A stretch of DNA of 64,000 bases, from positions 1 through 64,000 of the forward strand of contig NZ_JAAXKZ010000010.1 in the NCBI RefSeq assembly GCF_012911875.1, given 5' to 3'. Below, piece by piece: positions 38,891 to 49,414 of the stretch; positions within the stretch are counted from its first letter, which is position 1; each line of letters starts with the position of its first letter. Below the pieces are notes generated by a model, which worked only from the letters and a program-made list of their open reading frames with translations, ran no database searches and was not told where the DNA came from. The position numbers and the translations under genes were made by a program. This stretch comes from Pseudonocardia bannensis (GTDB lineage Bacteria; Actinomycetota; Actinomycetes; Mycobacteriales; Pseudonocardiaceae).

Positions 38891-39382
38891 ATGGGCGACT
38901 ACGCCAAGGCGCTTGGCAGCAAGCTCCGGGCCATCCGGCAGCAACAGGGGCTGTCACTGCACGGCGTCGAGCAGAAGTCGGGGGGCCGGTGGAAGGCGGT
39001 CGTGGTCGGCTCCTACGAGCGCGGTGACCGTGCGGTGACCGTGCAGAAGCTGGCCGAGCTGGCCGACTTCTACGGAGTCCCCGTGGCCGAGCTGCTGCCC
39101 GAGGGCCGCGTCCCCTCCGGTTCCGAGCCCGCCACCAAGATCGTCATCAACCTGGAGCGGCTGCAGCAGCTGCCCGCCGACAAGGTGGGCCCGCTGGCCC
39201 GCTACGCGGCGGCCATCCAGAGCCAGCGAGGCGACTACAACGGCAAGGTGCTGTCGATCCGCGCCGAGGACCTGCGGTCGCTGGCGATCATCTATGACAT
39301 GACGCCCGGTGAGCTCACCGACCAGCTCATCGACTGGGGCGTGCTGCCGCCCGAGGCCCGGCCGGCGCACCGCGTCGACTGA
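38891..39382 (+). CDS. bldD: Developmental master regulator BldD
   Basis: 163 aa DNA-binding protein that, in Streptomyces, represses sporulation genes when dimerised by cyclic di-GMP. The N-terminal XRE-type helix-turn-helix (about 4-70) reads LGSKLRAIRQQQGLSLHGVE, GRWKAVVVGSYERGDRAVT and LAELADFYGVPVAELLP. The C-terminal domain, IQSQRGDYNGKVLSIRAEDL, contains the Arg-rich/acidic c-di-GMP-binding type sequence (RGDYNGK...). Near-identical to streptomycete BldD over long stretches. AAGGAG lies eight bases before the ATG. Confidence 0.96.
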   Translation: MGDYAKALGSKLRAIRQQQGLSLHGVEQKSGGRWKAVVVGSYERGDRAVTVQKLAELADFYGVPVAELLPEGRVPSGSEPATKIVINLERLQQLPADKVGPLARYAAAIQSQRGDYNGKVLSIRAEDLRSLAIIYDMTPGELTDQLIDWGVLPPEARPAHRVD

Positions 39383-39750
39383 GACCGCGCGCGATCGGTG
39401 ATCGCCGCGACGGGGTGCCGCATGGCTCGGGGAAGGGCATGCCGACACCACCCGCACGGATCGCCGGTCCCCGGCTCCGCCCGCGCCCGGTCATGCCCCG
39501 GGGCGCGCGGAGCCGGAGCGTTGCGCCGGTCACGACCCGCGCACGGCCGCCGATGCGCGTCGGCACGAACCGCTCGGTGGCCACCCCTGCGAACCGCTCG
39601 GTGGCCACCCCTGCGAACCGCTCGGTGGCCACCCCTGCGGGCGGCGACGGCGGTCACAGCCGCTGACGGAGGCCCCGCGCATGCCGGGCACCGGGCGTCG
39701 CCGCCGTCCGCTCGCTGCCCTCGGTCCCGCCGGACCGTAGGATCCGGTGT
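39383..39750. other. Intergenic region between bldD and the UbiA gene
   Basis: 368 bases without a supported gene. An open frame (39415-39666) encodes only basic low-complexity sequence plus the tandem repeat and is not accepted. The only clear structure is the 24 bp tandem repeat. Confidence 0.5.
39567..39638. repeat. Three perfect tandem copies of a 24 bp unit
   Basis: The unit GAACCGCTCGGTGGCCACCC plus CTGC occurs at 39567-39590, 39591-39614 and 39615-39638 with no mismatch. The centre of each unit, GGTGGCCACC, is a perfect palindrome, so each copy can form a small cruciform or bind a dimeric protein. Length a multiple of three would keep any reading frame, but no gene is evident here. 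It sits downstream of bldD. Confidence 0.9.
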
Positions 39751-40779
39751 GTGACGGAGGCCACCGCAGGGTCCCGCCTGCGTTCGTGGGCGTACGCGCT
39801 ACGCACGACGAACCCGCCCCCCGGCAGCGTCGAGAGCGGGCGGCTCGACGTGATCACCCGCTGGATCGTGGTCAGCAGGGCCGCGGTGCTGCCGATGACC
39901 CTGGTCTCCGGGTTGGTCGCGGCGCTGCTCGCCGTGGGCAGACCCGGCCTGGACCGGCGCTGGCTGCTGCTCGCGATCGTCGGGATCACGCTGGCGCACG
40001 TCGCGAACAACCTGATGAACGACCTCTACGACGCGCGAGCCGGCAGCGACAGCGCGACCTATCCACGAGCGCTCTACGCGCCGCACCCGGTCCTGTCCGG
40101 TCTGGTCAGCCGGCGCGCCCTGGTCCTCGCGATCGTCGCCGTGAACGTCGCCGACCTGGTGATCCTGATCGTGCTGGCACTGGCCCGGGGCTGGCCGGTG
40201 GTCGCGTTCGCGCTCGCCGGGTTCGTGCTCAGCGTGGCCTACACCGCACCGCCGCTGCGGCTGAAGAAGCGCGGTCTGGGCGAACCGGACGTGCTCGTGG
40301 TGTGGGGGCCGCTGATGGTCGGCGGTACGTACTACGCCGCGGTGGGATCGCTGCCCTGGCAGGTGCTGCTGGCCTCGCTGCCCTACGGGCTGCTGTGCAC
40401 CACGGTGCTGATGGGCAAGCACATCGACAAGATCCCCTACGACGGGCCGCTCGGGATCCGCACCCTGCCGGTGATCCTCGGCGAACGCCGCGCCCGCGTG
40501 CTGACGCTGGGCCTGATGGCCGGTTTCTACGTCCTCGTCGGGCTCGCGATGCTGTTCGGCGCGATGCCCTGGGCGGCGCTGCTCGTCGTCGCGGCCGTGC
40601 CGCGGCTGGTGACGGTGTGGCCGTACTTCCGCCGGCCACCACCGGCCGAGCCGCCGGAGGGCTTCCCGGTGTGGCCGCTGTGGTACGCGGCGCTGGCGTG
40701 GGTGCACGTGCGGCAGGCGGGCGCGCTGCTGGTGCTCGGCCTGGCGCTCGGTGCCGTACTGCGCGCTGTCGCGGGCTGA
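39751..40779 (+). CDS. UbiA-family prenyltransferase, MenA-like
   Basis: 342 aa integral membrane protein with about eight to nine hydrophobic helices. The first prenyl-diphosphate/Mg motif is NDLYDARAGSD (residues 90-100); the second acidic motif is DKIPYD (226-231). TAPPLRLKKRGLGEPDVLV and PLMVGGTYYAA resemble MenA, which attaches the polyprenyl chain to 1,4-dihydroxy-2-naphthoate. Compared with classical MenA the C-terminal half is unusual (Pro-rich loop near 290). It may therefore prenylate another aromatic acceptor. Six bases before the next gene, a methyltransferase: likely a two-gene unit. Confidence 0.85.
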   Translation: MTEATAGSRLRSWAYALRTTNPPPGSVESGRLDVITRWIVVSRAAVLPMTLVSGLVAALLAVGRPGLDRRWLLLAIVGITLAHVANNLMNDLYDARAGSDSATYPRALYAPHPVLSGLVSRRALVLAIVAVNVADLVILIVLALARGWPVVAFALAGFVLSVAYTAPPLRLKKRGLGEPDVLVVWGPLMVGGTYYAAVGSLPWQVLLASLPYGLLCTTVLMGKHIDKIPYDGPLGIRTLPVILGERRARVLTLGLMAGFYVLVGLAMLFGAMPWAALLVVAAVPRLVTVWPYFRRPPPAEPPEGFPVWPLWYAALAWVHVRQAGALLVLGLALGAVLRAVAG

Positions 40780-40785
40780 ACATCC

Positions 40786-41364
40786 GTGCGCCGCACCGTG
40801 TCGGAGCGACTGCGCTGGGTGTCCGAGACGGTCGCCGCGGGCCCGGACGCGCGGCTGCTCGAGGTCGGCTCCGGGCACGGGGTCGTGGTGTCGCTGGTCG
40901 CGGCGAGGCTCACGACCGGGCGGATCACCGGTCTGGACCGCTCGCCGGCGATGACCGCGATGGCGATGCGGGCGAACGCCGAGCACATCGCCGCAGGGCG
41001 TGCGGAGCTGCGCACCGGGAGCCTGGAGGAGCAGCGGGCGACCGACCTGCCCACCGGCGGGTTCGACACGGTGTTCGCGGCGCGGGTCGCCGCGTTCTGG
41101 ACGCGGCCCGAGGCGATGCTGCCCGTCACGCGACGGTTGCTCGCGCCCGGCGGACAGCTGCTGTTGTTCCTCGACGCCCCCGTCGGTTCGACCTGCGCCC
41201 GGGCCGTGGAGCAGGCCCGCGCCGGGCTCGACCGGTTCGGCTTCACCGTCCATGACGTCCTGACCGGCGGCACCCGTCCCGCTCCGGCCGTGTGCATCGC
41301 CGCCGGCACAGCGAGAGCGGGCACGCGGCTCGAAGCCCCGGTCGATCAGGCCTCGCGGTCGTGA
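40786..41364 (+). CDS. Class I SAM-dependent methyltransferase
   Basis: 192 aa Rossmann methyltransferase. SAM loop LLEVGSGHGVVVSLVA (about 24-39), acidic motif ITGLDRSPAMTAMA, motif IV FDTVFAARVAAFW and a post-motif strand LLAPGGQLLLFLD. Short, without extra domain. Six bases after the UbiA gene, so it may methylate the prenylated product, as UbiE/MenG does, though its sequence is not clearly UbiE. The end overlaps the convergent nitroreductase gene by 19 bases. Confidence 0.78.
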   Translation: MRRTVSERLRWVSETVAAGPDARLLEVGSGHGVVVSLVAARLTTGRITGLDRSPAMTAMAMRANAEHIAAGRAELRTGSLEEQRATDLPTGGFDTVFAARVAAFWTRPEAMLPVTRRLLAPGGQLLLFLDAPVGSTCARAVEQARAGLDRFGFTVHDVLTGGTRPAPAVCIAAGTARAGTRLEAPVDQASRS

Positions 41365-41936
41365 TCGGCCCGCTGCTCCTCGTCGGCGGGGCCCCGCACG
41401 ACCCATCGGGTGAGATCACGCCAGCTCAGCGACGGTCGCCGCCCCATCGGGGGCGGCTGCTCGGTCGCGGGATGGCCGAGGCACACGACGAGTTCCGGAC
41501 TCCAGCCCTCCGGCAGGCGCAGCACGACGCCGACGGCGGCGCGGCTGAACGAGCTCACGGGTCCGGCGCCGAGTCCGATGCCGTGCGCGGCGAGCAGCAT
41601 GGTGGCCGCGATCGTCCCCACGTCGACGTAGAGGCCCGGGCTGGTCCGGGCGAAGCCGTACTCCACGGCGAGCGGCTGATCGATGCAGATCGTGACGGCC
41701 GCCGCGGGGCGCTGGATCATCCCCGGGGAGACCATGCGCAGCACACGCAGGATCGCCGGATCGCTGGTGGCGACGAAGCGGTGCAGATGCCGGTTCCCCG
41801 CGCTCGGCGCGTAGCGCCCGGCGTCGAGGACGGCCTCGATCTGCTCCCGCGCGACCGGCTGGTCGCTCATGGTGCGGACGACGCGACGGGTGCGGATGGC
41901 CCGCAACACCGGGTTCACGCGGTCGGTTCCGGTCAC
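41346..41936 (-). CDS. Nitroreductase-family oxidoreductase
   Basis: 196 aa FMN-dependent fold. AIRTRRVVRTMSDQPVAREQ and AGRYAPSAGNRHLHRFVA are the flavin-binding N-terminal blocks, and VDVGTIAATMLLAAHGIGLGAGPV the central helix. PPEGWSPE-like ending LPEGWSPELVVCLGHP is typical. The reaction and substrate are not inferable; many members reduce quinones, nitro groups or heterocycles. Convergent with the methyltransferase, GTG start. Confidence 0.85.
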   Translation of the reverse strand: MTGTDRVNPVLRAIRTRRVVRTMSDQPVAREQIEAVLDAGRYAPSAGNRHLHRFVATSDPAILRVLRMVSPGMIQRPAAAVTICIDQPLAVEYGFARTSPGLYVDVGTIAATMLLAAHGIGLGAGPVSSFSRAAVGVVLRLPEGWSPELVVCLGHPATEQPPPMGRRPSLSWRDLTRWVVRGPADEEQRADHDREA

Positions 41937-41943
41937 CGGGCGG

Positions 41944-42279
41944 TCACCCGGGGGTGACGGTCGTCCGGCAGCCGGGCGCGAACCGGATGCTCAGGTGCTC
42001 GGCGAGCTCGCGGCAGATACCGTCCAGACGCGCGACATAGGCCTCCCGGCCGGTCCGGGGCACGGCCGTGGGGGGAACCGAACCGAGCGGGCCCGCGAGC
42101 ACGTCCTGCAGGCCTTCGGACGCCCGCGGCCGGATCATCGCCGCGAGGCGGCCGGCCGCGGTGAGCAATCGCATCGGGCCGTACTCGGCGGCCTCGTCCA
42201 CCTGTGTCCGGGCGGCCGTGACCAGATAGGCGAGCAGTTCCAGCGCCTGGTCTTCGTCGAGCACGAGGGGCGGGGCCAT
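41944..42279 (-). CDS. Conserved actinobacterial protein, probably DUF6092
   Basis: 111 aa. Conserved-looking helical block DEDQALELLAYLVTAARTQV, then EAAEYGPMRLLTAAGRLA, and a C-terminal part VARLDGICRELAEHLSIRF. I believe it is the DUF6092 family but recall this from memory only. No signal peptide or membrane segment. The ATG at 42279 lacks a good ribosome-binding site and no better start is nearby. Seven bases before the nitroreductase start. Confidence 0.6.
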   Translation of the reverse strand: MAPPLVLDEDQALELLAYLVTAARTQVDEAAEYGPMRLLTAAGRLAAMIRPRASEGLQDVLAGPLGSVPPTAVPRTGREAYVARLDGICRELAEHLSIRFAPGCRTTVTPG

Positions 42280-42361
42280 ACCGCGATCGTGGCCCTCGGC
42301 ATCGGCTGATGCCGAGGGCTCATCGGGTGACGCCCGCCGGCGCGGGCGTGGCGCCGCCGGG

Positions 42362-42781
42362 TCAGCGGGTGGCGCGCAGGTGCTCGGCGATGTCGGCGAT
42401 CCGGCCGAGCACCCCGTTGATGAACCGCGGCGAGTCGTCGGTGGACAGCGTGCGGGCCAGCTCGACGGCCTCGGTGATCGCCACCGGGTCGTCGATCTCA
42501 TCGACCCACAGCAGCTCGAAGACCCCGATCCGCAGCAGCGTGCGGTCGACGGCGGGCATCCGGGCGACCGTCCAGCCCTCGGCGTGTTCGGCGAGCAGCT
42601 GGTCGATACGGTCGCGGTGGGCCACCACGCCCTCGACCAGCATTCCGGCGTAGTCCGAGACCGGCGGTGCGTCGGCGGTCTCGCGGCGCTGGGTCAGCAC
42701 CTCCAGGGGTGCGTCGCCACGCGCCTCGGACTCGAAGAGGATGTCCAGCGCGCGCTTGCGCGCCTTCGTGCGCGCACGCAT
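42362..42781 (-). CDS. nusB: Transcription antitermination factor NusB
   Basis: 139 aa all-helical RNA-binding protein acting with NusE at rRNA boxA sites. Family blocks: RTKARKRALDILFESEARG at the N-terminus, RMPAVDRTLLRIGVFELLW in the middle and FINGVLGRIADIAEHLR at the end. One base separates the efp stop from its ATG, so it is coupled to efp. Confidence 0.96.
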   Translation of the reverse strand: MRARTKARKRALDILFESEARGDAPLEVLTQRRETADAPPVSDYAGMLVEGVVAHRDRIDQLLAEHAEGWTVARMPAVDRTLLRIGVFELLWVDEIDDPVAITEAVELARTLSTDDSPRFINGVLGRIADIAEHLRATR

Positions 42782-42782
42782 G

Positions 42783-43346
42783 TCAGCCGCTTACTCGGCC
42801 GAGGTAGCGCCCGTCGCGGGTGTCCACCTTGACCTTCTCGCCGGTGGTGAGGAACAGCGGGACCTGGATCTCCGCGCCGGTCTCCAGGGTCGCCGGCTTG
42901 GTGCCGCCGGTGGACCGGTCGCCCTGCAGGCCCGGGTCGGTGTGCTGCACGACCAGCTCGACGGAGGTGGGCAGCTCGATGTACAGCGGCACGCCGTCGT
43001 GCAGCGCCACCATCGCGGTCTGGTTCTCGAGCATGTAGTTCGCGGCGCTGCCGACCGTCGACTCGGGGATCGAGATCTGGTCGAAGGTGTCGCCGTCCAT
43101 GAACACGAAGTCGGCGCCGTCGCGGTACAGGTAGGTCATGTCGCGGCGGTCGACAGTGGCGGTGTCGACCTTGGTGCCGGCGTTGAAGGTCTTGTCGACC
43201 ACCTTGCCGGTCAGCACGTTCTTCAGCGTGGTGCGCACGAAGGCGCCGCCCTTGCCCGGCTTGACGTGCTGGAACGCCTGGACGGACCAGAGCTGGCCGT
43301 CCAGGTTGAGCACCAGGCCGTTCTTCAGGTCGTTCGTGGTGGCCAC
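42783..43346 (-). CDS. efp: Translation elongation factor P
   Basis: 187 aa three-domain factor relieving ribosome stalling at polyproline. The KOW-like first domain has [20 protein letters not shown] and [17 protein letters not shown]; the modified-residue loop is PGKGGAF. Central domain [17 protein letters not shown] and C-terminal [23 protein letters not shown] 43346 has AGGAG ten bases upstream. Confidence 0.97.
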   Translation of the reverse strand: MATTNDLKNGLVLNLDGQLWSVQAFQHVKPGKGGAFVRTTLKNVLTGKVVDKTFNAGTKVDTATVDRRDMTYLYRDGADFVFMDGDTFDQISIPESTVGSAANYMLENQTAMVALHDGVPLYIELPTSVELVVQHTDPGLQGDRSTGGTKPATLETGAEIQVPLFLTTGEKVKVDTRDGRYLGRVSG

Positions 43347-43542
43347 GTGCGGATCTCTCCTGGGTCGTTGCGGGCGCGTGAGGCGGCGAGCGGGCCTGAG
43401 GTGATCGGCTTCGCCGTGGCGCCGGGGGTGCTTCGATGCGGACACCGCCACCGGCGGCGCCGCCATGCCGTCTGCCAGGATACCGCTGCTCCCGGACCGG
43501 CGGACGCTCCCCTCCGGACGGACCTCGGTCGCCGCCCGGGCC

Positions 43543-44637
43543 TCAGAGCTCGACGAGCTCGCGGCCGGTGCGGGTGAGCACCTCCGGCACGCCCTCACGC
43601 ACCACCAGGGTGTCCTCGATGCGCACCCCGCCGCGGCCGGCGAGGTAGACCCCTGGTTCGACGGTCACCGTCATCCCGGATGCCAGCGTCCCGGTGCCGG
43701 CCGCGGACAACGCGGGCGCCTCGTGGATCTGCAGCCCCACGCCGTGGCCGAGCCCGTGCACGAACTCCGCGCCGCGGCCCGCGTCGACGATCACGTTCCG
43801 GGCGGCGGCGTCGACGCCGCTCACGGTGGCGCCGGGCACCAGCGCCGCCCGTCCGGCCGCCTGCGACGCCGCGACCAGGGCGTACAGCTCGCGCTGCCAG
43901 TCGGCGGGCGGGCCGAGGACGACGGTGCGGGTCATGTCGGAGTGGTAGCCGTCGACCAGCGCGCCGAAGTCCAGCTTGACCAGGTCACCGCGGCGCAGCT
44001 CGGTGTCGGTCGGGCGGTGGTGCGGGATCGCCGAGTTCGCCCCCGACGCGAGGATCGTCTCGAACGCCGGCCCGGTGGCGCCGTGCCCGCGCATCCGGTT
44101 CTCCAGGTCGAGGGCGACCGCGCGCTCCGTCCGGCCCGGGCGCAACCCGCCCGCCGCGATCAGGTCGGCGAACGCGCTGTCGGCGGCCGCGCAGGCCGTC
44201 CGCAACGCGGCGATCTCGGTCTCGTCCTTGACCAGCCGGAGCTGCTGGACGAGGCCCGGGGCGCGCTGGAGCGCCACCGCCCCGGCCGCGTCGGTCAGCG
44301 CCAGGTGCGCCTCCACGGTCACCGCGTCGGACTCGAACCCGAGCCGGCGGACCCCGAGGCCGGCGGCCGCCTCCGCGAGCGCGAGCGCGCTCGACCGTTC
44401 GATCACCCGCTGCAGGTCCGGGACCTCGGTCGCACTCTGCGCCACGTAGCGCCCGTCGGTGCAGAACCGGGTGCCCTCCTCGTCGCGGGAGTGCACCAGC
44501 AGCGCCGCGTTCGAACCGGTGAAGCCCGTCAGATAGCGGACGTTGACCAGGTCGGTCACCAGCAGCGCATCCAGGTCGGCCGTGCGCAGCAACTCGCGCA
44601 GCGCCTGGCGGCGGGACGAGAACGGGGAGGGCGGCAC
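43543..44637 (-). CDS. pepQ: M24-family Xaa-Pro aminopeptidase (PepQ/PepP type)
   Basis: 364 aa. An N-terminal creatinase-like domain (about 1-130, with [20 protein letters not shown]) is followed by the pita-bread metallopeptidase domain. Metal ligands: the two Asp of [18 protein letters not shown], His of [13 protein letters not shown], and Glu in [11 protein letters not shown] and RIEDTLVV. Cleaves X-Pro dipeptides or N-terminal residues. In conserved order with efp and nusB; 196 bases separate it from efp. Confidence 0.92.
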   Translation of the reverse strand: MPPSPFSSRRQALRELLRTADLDALLVTDLVNVRYLTGFTGSNAALLVHSRDEEGTRFCTDGRYVAQSATEVPDLQRVIERSSALALAEAAAGLGVRRLGFESDAVTVEAHLALTDAAGAVALQRAPGLVQQLRLVKDETEIAALRTACAAADSAFADLIAAGGLRPGRTERAVALDLENRMRGHGATGPAFETILASGANSAIPHHRPTDTELRRGDLVKLDFGALVDGYHSDMTRTVVLGPPADWQRELYALVAASQAAGRAALVPGATVSGVDAAARNVIVDAGRGAEFVHGLGHGVGLQIHEAPALSAAGTGTLASGMTVTVEPGVYLAGRGGVRIEDTLVVREGVPEVLTRTGRELVEL

Positions 44638-44660
44638 CCGGTCAGCCTAGGCTGGCGCCC

Positions 44661-45368
44661 ATGGACGACGGCGTGTACTTCCGTCAGCTGCTCTCCGGCC
44701 AGGACTTCGCGGTGGGCGATCCGATCGCCACCCAGATGGTCAACTTCTCCTACCTGATCGGCGATCCGGCGTCGCGGGAGGCCGTGGTGGTCGATCCGGC
44801 CTACGCCCCGGGCGACCTCCTCGACGTGCTGGCCGCGGACGACATGCGGCTGGCCGGTGTGCTCGTCACCCACCACCACCCCGACCACGTGGGCGGCTCG
44901 CTCATGGGGCACCCGCTGGCGGGGCTCGCCGAGCTGCTGGGTGCGGCGCCGGTGCCGGTGCACGTCAACCGGCACGAGGCCGAGTGGGTGCGTCGCTCCA
45001 CCGGGATCTCGGCCACCGATCTCACCCCGCACGACCACGACGACGTCGTCGAGGTGGGGGCGGTGCCGATCCGGCTGCTGCACACTCCCGGCCACACGCC
45101 GGGGAGCCAGTGCTTCCTCGTCGACGGGAGGCTGGTCGCGGGCGATACCCTGTTCCTGCAGGGCTGCGGTCGCACCGACTTCCCCGGCGGCGACCCCGAC
45201 GCCATGTACGACAGCCTCCAGCGGCTGGCGGCGCTCACCGGCGACCCGGTCGTGCATCCCGGTCACCGGTACTCGCCGGAGGCGTCGGCCGCCCTGTCGG
45301 AGGTGCGGCGCAGCAACATGGTGTTCCGGCCGGGGTCGCTGGAGGAGTTCCGGACGGCGTTCGGCTGA
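44661..45368 (+). CDS. MBL-fold metallohydrolase, glyoxalase II-like
   Basis: 235 aa. The zinc motif VTHHHPDHVGGS (HxHxDH), the second ligand block LLHTPGHTPGSQCFL and GDTLFLQGCGRTDFPGGD give a glyoxalase II / persulfide dioxygenase-like subfamily. VHPGHRYS supplies the last His. Hydrolysis of a thioester or sulfur substrate is possible. The ATG lies 23 bases after the divergent pepQ GTG start, so the two genes share a tiny promoter region. Confidence 0.88.
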   Translation: MDDGVYFRQLLSGQDFAVGDPIATQMVNFSYLIGDPASREAVVVDPAYAPGDLLDVLAADDMRLAGVLVTHHHPDHVGGSLMGHPLAGLAELLGAAPVPVHVNRHEAEWVRRSTGISATDLTPHDHDDVVEVGAVPIRLLHTPGHTPGSQCFLVDGRLVAGDTLFLQGCGRTDFPGGDPDAMYDSLQRLAALTGDPVVHPGHRYSPEASAALSEVRRSNMVFRPGSLEEFRTAFG

Positions 45369-45452
45369 GCCGTACGGGCATCGCCGAGCGGCACCACACG
45401 GGTTCGCCGCGCCGCCCGTCGAACAGCGGGCCACCCCGCGCGTTCCGTCGCC

Positions 45453-45513
45453 ACGCGCGGGTTCTGCCCGCCACGCGCGCGTCCGGGCGCGCGCATGGCA
45501 TCGGTAACGCGCG
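45453..45513. repeat. 61 bp GC-palindromic intergenic repeat, copy B
   Basis: Same element as at 23820, starting ACGCGCGGGTTCTG. Here CCACGCGCG (from 45471) pairs perfectly with CGCGCGTGG about 35 bases later, making a longer stem. An extra partial unit, GGCCACCCCGCGCG, lies just upstream near 45429. It occupies the 188-base convergent gap between the MBL gene and aroB, so it could serve as a bidirectional transcript end. Confidence 0.6.
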
Positions 45514-45556
45514 TGGAGCGCCATCACCCGCAAGGCGCGCCGGGCGGGGGGCCGGC

Positions 45557-47277
<1,721 letters not shown>

Positions 47278-47284
47278 CGGCCGC

Positions 47285-48466
47285 TCATCGCGCCATGCTC
47301 CCGCCGGCCTCCCGGTAGGCCCGCACGTTGCGGGCCGTCTCCGGCAGCGAGTCCCCACCGAACTTCTCCAGCACCGCGTCGGCCAGGACCAGCGCGACCA
47401 TCGCTTCGGCCACCACTCCCGCGGCGGGGACCGCGCACACGTCGGAGCGCTGGTGGATGGCCTGTGCAGGCTCACCGGTCGCCACGTCGACGGTCTGCAG
47501 CGCACGGGGCACCGTGGAGATGGGCTTCATCGCCACCCGGACCCGCACCGGCTCGCCGTTGGTCATGCCGCCCTCGATGCCACCGGCGCGGTTGGACAGC
47601 CGCTGGACGGGGTCGCCGGGCACCATCTCGTCGTGCGCCGCGCTACCGCGCCGGCGGGCCGTGCGGAAGCCGTCGCCGATCTCCACGCCCTTCATGGCCT
47701 GGATGCCCATCAGCGCCGCGGCCAGCCGGGCGTCGAGACGCCGGTCGGAGTGCACGTAGGAACCGACACCGACGGGCATCCCGTAGGCGATCACCTCGAC
47801 GACCCCGCCGAGGGTGTCGCCGTCGCGTTGCGCGGCGTCGACCTCGGCCACCATCGCCTCGGTGGCGGCCTCGGAGAACGCCCGGACCGGGCTGGCGTCC
47901 ACCCGCTCCAGGTCACCGGGGCCGGGCAGCTCGCCATCGGGCGCCTCGGCCTCACCGAGCGCGATGACGTGGGACACGATGTCGACGCCGAGGGCCTGCT
48001 TGAGGAACGCCTTGGCGACGGTGCCCAGCACGACCCGGGACGCGGTCTCCCGCGCGCTGGCCCGCTCGAGCACCGGGCGCGCGTCGTCGAAGCCGAACTT
48101 CGTCATGCCGGCCAGGTCGGCGTGTCCCGGCCGAGGCCGGGTGAGCGGGGCGTTGCGGGCCCGGTTGGCGATCAGCTCGGGGTCCACCGGGTCGGCCGCC
48201 ATCACGGTCTCCCACTTGGGCCACTCGGTGTTGCCGATCCGGACCGCGACCGGCCCGCCCTGGGTCACCCCGTGCCGAACCCCGCCGATCACCTCGAGCT
48301 CGTCGGCCTCGAACTTCATCCGCGCACCCCGGCCGTAGCCCAGGCGGCGGCGGGCCAGCTCGGCGGCCAGCTCCTTGGTGGTGATCTCGACGCCGGCGAC
48401 CATGCCCTCGAGGACGGCAACCAGCGCGGGACCGTGGGACTCCCCGGCGGTGATCCAACGCAACAC
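47285..48466 (-). CDS. aroC: Chorismate synthase
   Basis: 393 aa FMN-dependent last shikimate enzyme. Signatures: [19 protein letters not shown] at the N-terminus, [23 protein letters not shown], and [16 protein letters not shown] in the middle. GTG 48466 with GAGG nine bases upstream. Heads the aroC-aroK-aroB run. The order prepilin peptidase-aroC-aroK-aroB is conserved in actinobacteria. Confidence 0.97.
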   Translation of the reverse strand: MLRWITAGESHGPALVAVLEGMVAGVEITTKELAAELARRRLGYGRGARMKFEADELEVIGGVRHGVTQGGPVAVRIGNTEWPKWETVMAADPVDPELIANRARNAPLTRPRPGHADLAGMTKFGFDDARPVLERASARETASRVVLGTVAKAFLKQALGVDIVSHVIALGEAEAPDGELPGPGDLERVDASPVRAFSEAATEAMVAEVDAAQRDGDTLGGVVEVIAYGMPVGVGSYVHSDRRLDARLAAALMGIQAMKGVEIGDGFRTARRRGSAAHDEMVPGDPVQRLSNRAGGIEGGMTNGEPVRVRVAMKPISTVPRALQTVDVATGEPAQAIHQRSDVCAVPAAGVVAEAMVALVLADAVLEKFGGDSLPETARNVRAYREAGGSMAR

Positions 48467-48479
48467 GAAGGCAATCCTC

Positions 48480-49220
48480 TCACCCCGTCCCGGCGGTGGC
48501 GCCCGTACCCGCCACCACCAGCCACCCGGCGGCAAGCATCGAAGGGCCGTGCGGCAACTCGGCGTCCCGGGCCAGCACGCCGCGGGCGAGGCCCACCACG
48601 GCCACCGACCCGGTGATGACCGCCGCGAGCAGCGCCCCGAGCGGCACGGACGCCCAGGACACCGCGGCCAGCACCGCACCGAGCGGCGCGGCGAGCTTCA
48701 CGTCGCCCGCCCCCAGCGCGCGCGGCACCACCAGGTGCACCAGGGCGTGGGCGGCCGACAGGACGGCGGCACCGGCTGCGGCCCGCAGCACCGTTGCGGG
48801 CCCGAGCGGCAGCAGCAACAGCAGCACGCCGGGCAGCGCCGGGAGCGTCAAGGCATCCGGCAACCGGTGGTGCAGCACGTCGACGGCCGCCGCCGCGACC
48901 GCCAGCCAGCCGAGCCCGAGCAGCACGGGCAGCCAGCCGAAGGGCAGCGCACCCGCTCTCCACGCCGCACCGGAGAGGGCCCACAGCGCCGCCACCGCCG
49001 CCTCGCACCAGCCGGGCGGGACCCGTGCGCCCCGGCGAAGGCGGGCGAGCAGCAGCCTGGCCGTGGCTCCGGCGGGCAGGCCGGCGACGGCGAACGCGGC
49101 GACAGCTACGGCGCTGGCAGCGGCGGTGGAGGCAGCGGCGACGGCACCGGCAGTCGCGGTGGTGGAGGCGGCGACCGAGACGGCGGCGGTGGAGGCGGCC
49201 CCGGCTGGGGTGGCGAACAT
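48480..49220 (-). CDS. A24-type prepilin peptidase-like membrane protein
   Basis: 246 aa, strongly hydrophobic with several membrane helices. The two catalytic Asp motifs of type IV prepilin peptidases are recognisable: [19 protein letters not shown] and [15 protein letters not shown] (GxGD). [14 protein letters not shown] corresponds to the C-terminal FGPxL motif. The N-terminal methylase-type Cys motifs are absent, as in other short actinobacterial forms. The first 45 residues are low-complexity Ala/Thr/Val, so the start at ATG 49220 is uncertain. No pilin gene is close by. Confidence 0.8.
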   Translation of the reverse strand: MFATPAGAASTAAVSVAASTTATAGAVAAASTAAASAVAVAAFAVAGLPAGATARLLLARLRRGARVPPGWCEAAVAALWALSGAAWRAGALPFGWLPVLLGLGWLAVAAAAVDVLHHRLPDALTLPALPGVLLLLLPLGPATVLRAAAGAAVLSAAHALVHLVVPRALGAGDVKLAAPLGAVLAAVSWASVPLGALLAAVITGSVAVVGLARGVLARDAELPHGPSMLAAGWLVVAGTGATAGTG

Positions 49221-49414
49221 GCTTCGATGCTGTTCCCGCGGCCCCGGCTGCACCAGATCAGGCCCCGCGGCTGTGGATCAGCGCACCGGCATGTGCACAA
49301 CCCGCCGCCCCGAGGCCGGTCTTGAACGAAGAACGTCGGGACGGACCGCTACGTGGAACCCGCGCCGGCGAGCGGGAGCCCGCCGCGTCCCGGCGGCGGC
49401 CCGCTGTCTCACCG

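Noticed and set aside
39567-39638. Possible CRISPR array
   Set aside because: The copies are contiguous without spacers and no cas gene is near.
39415-39666. Small plus-strand open frame with three NRSVATPA repeats
   Set aside because: No family, no ribosome-binding site, basic low-complexity composition; the repeats follow from the 24 bp DNA repeat, so I list the DNA repeat only.
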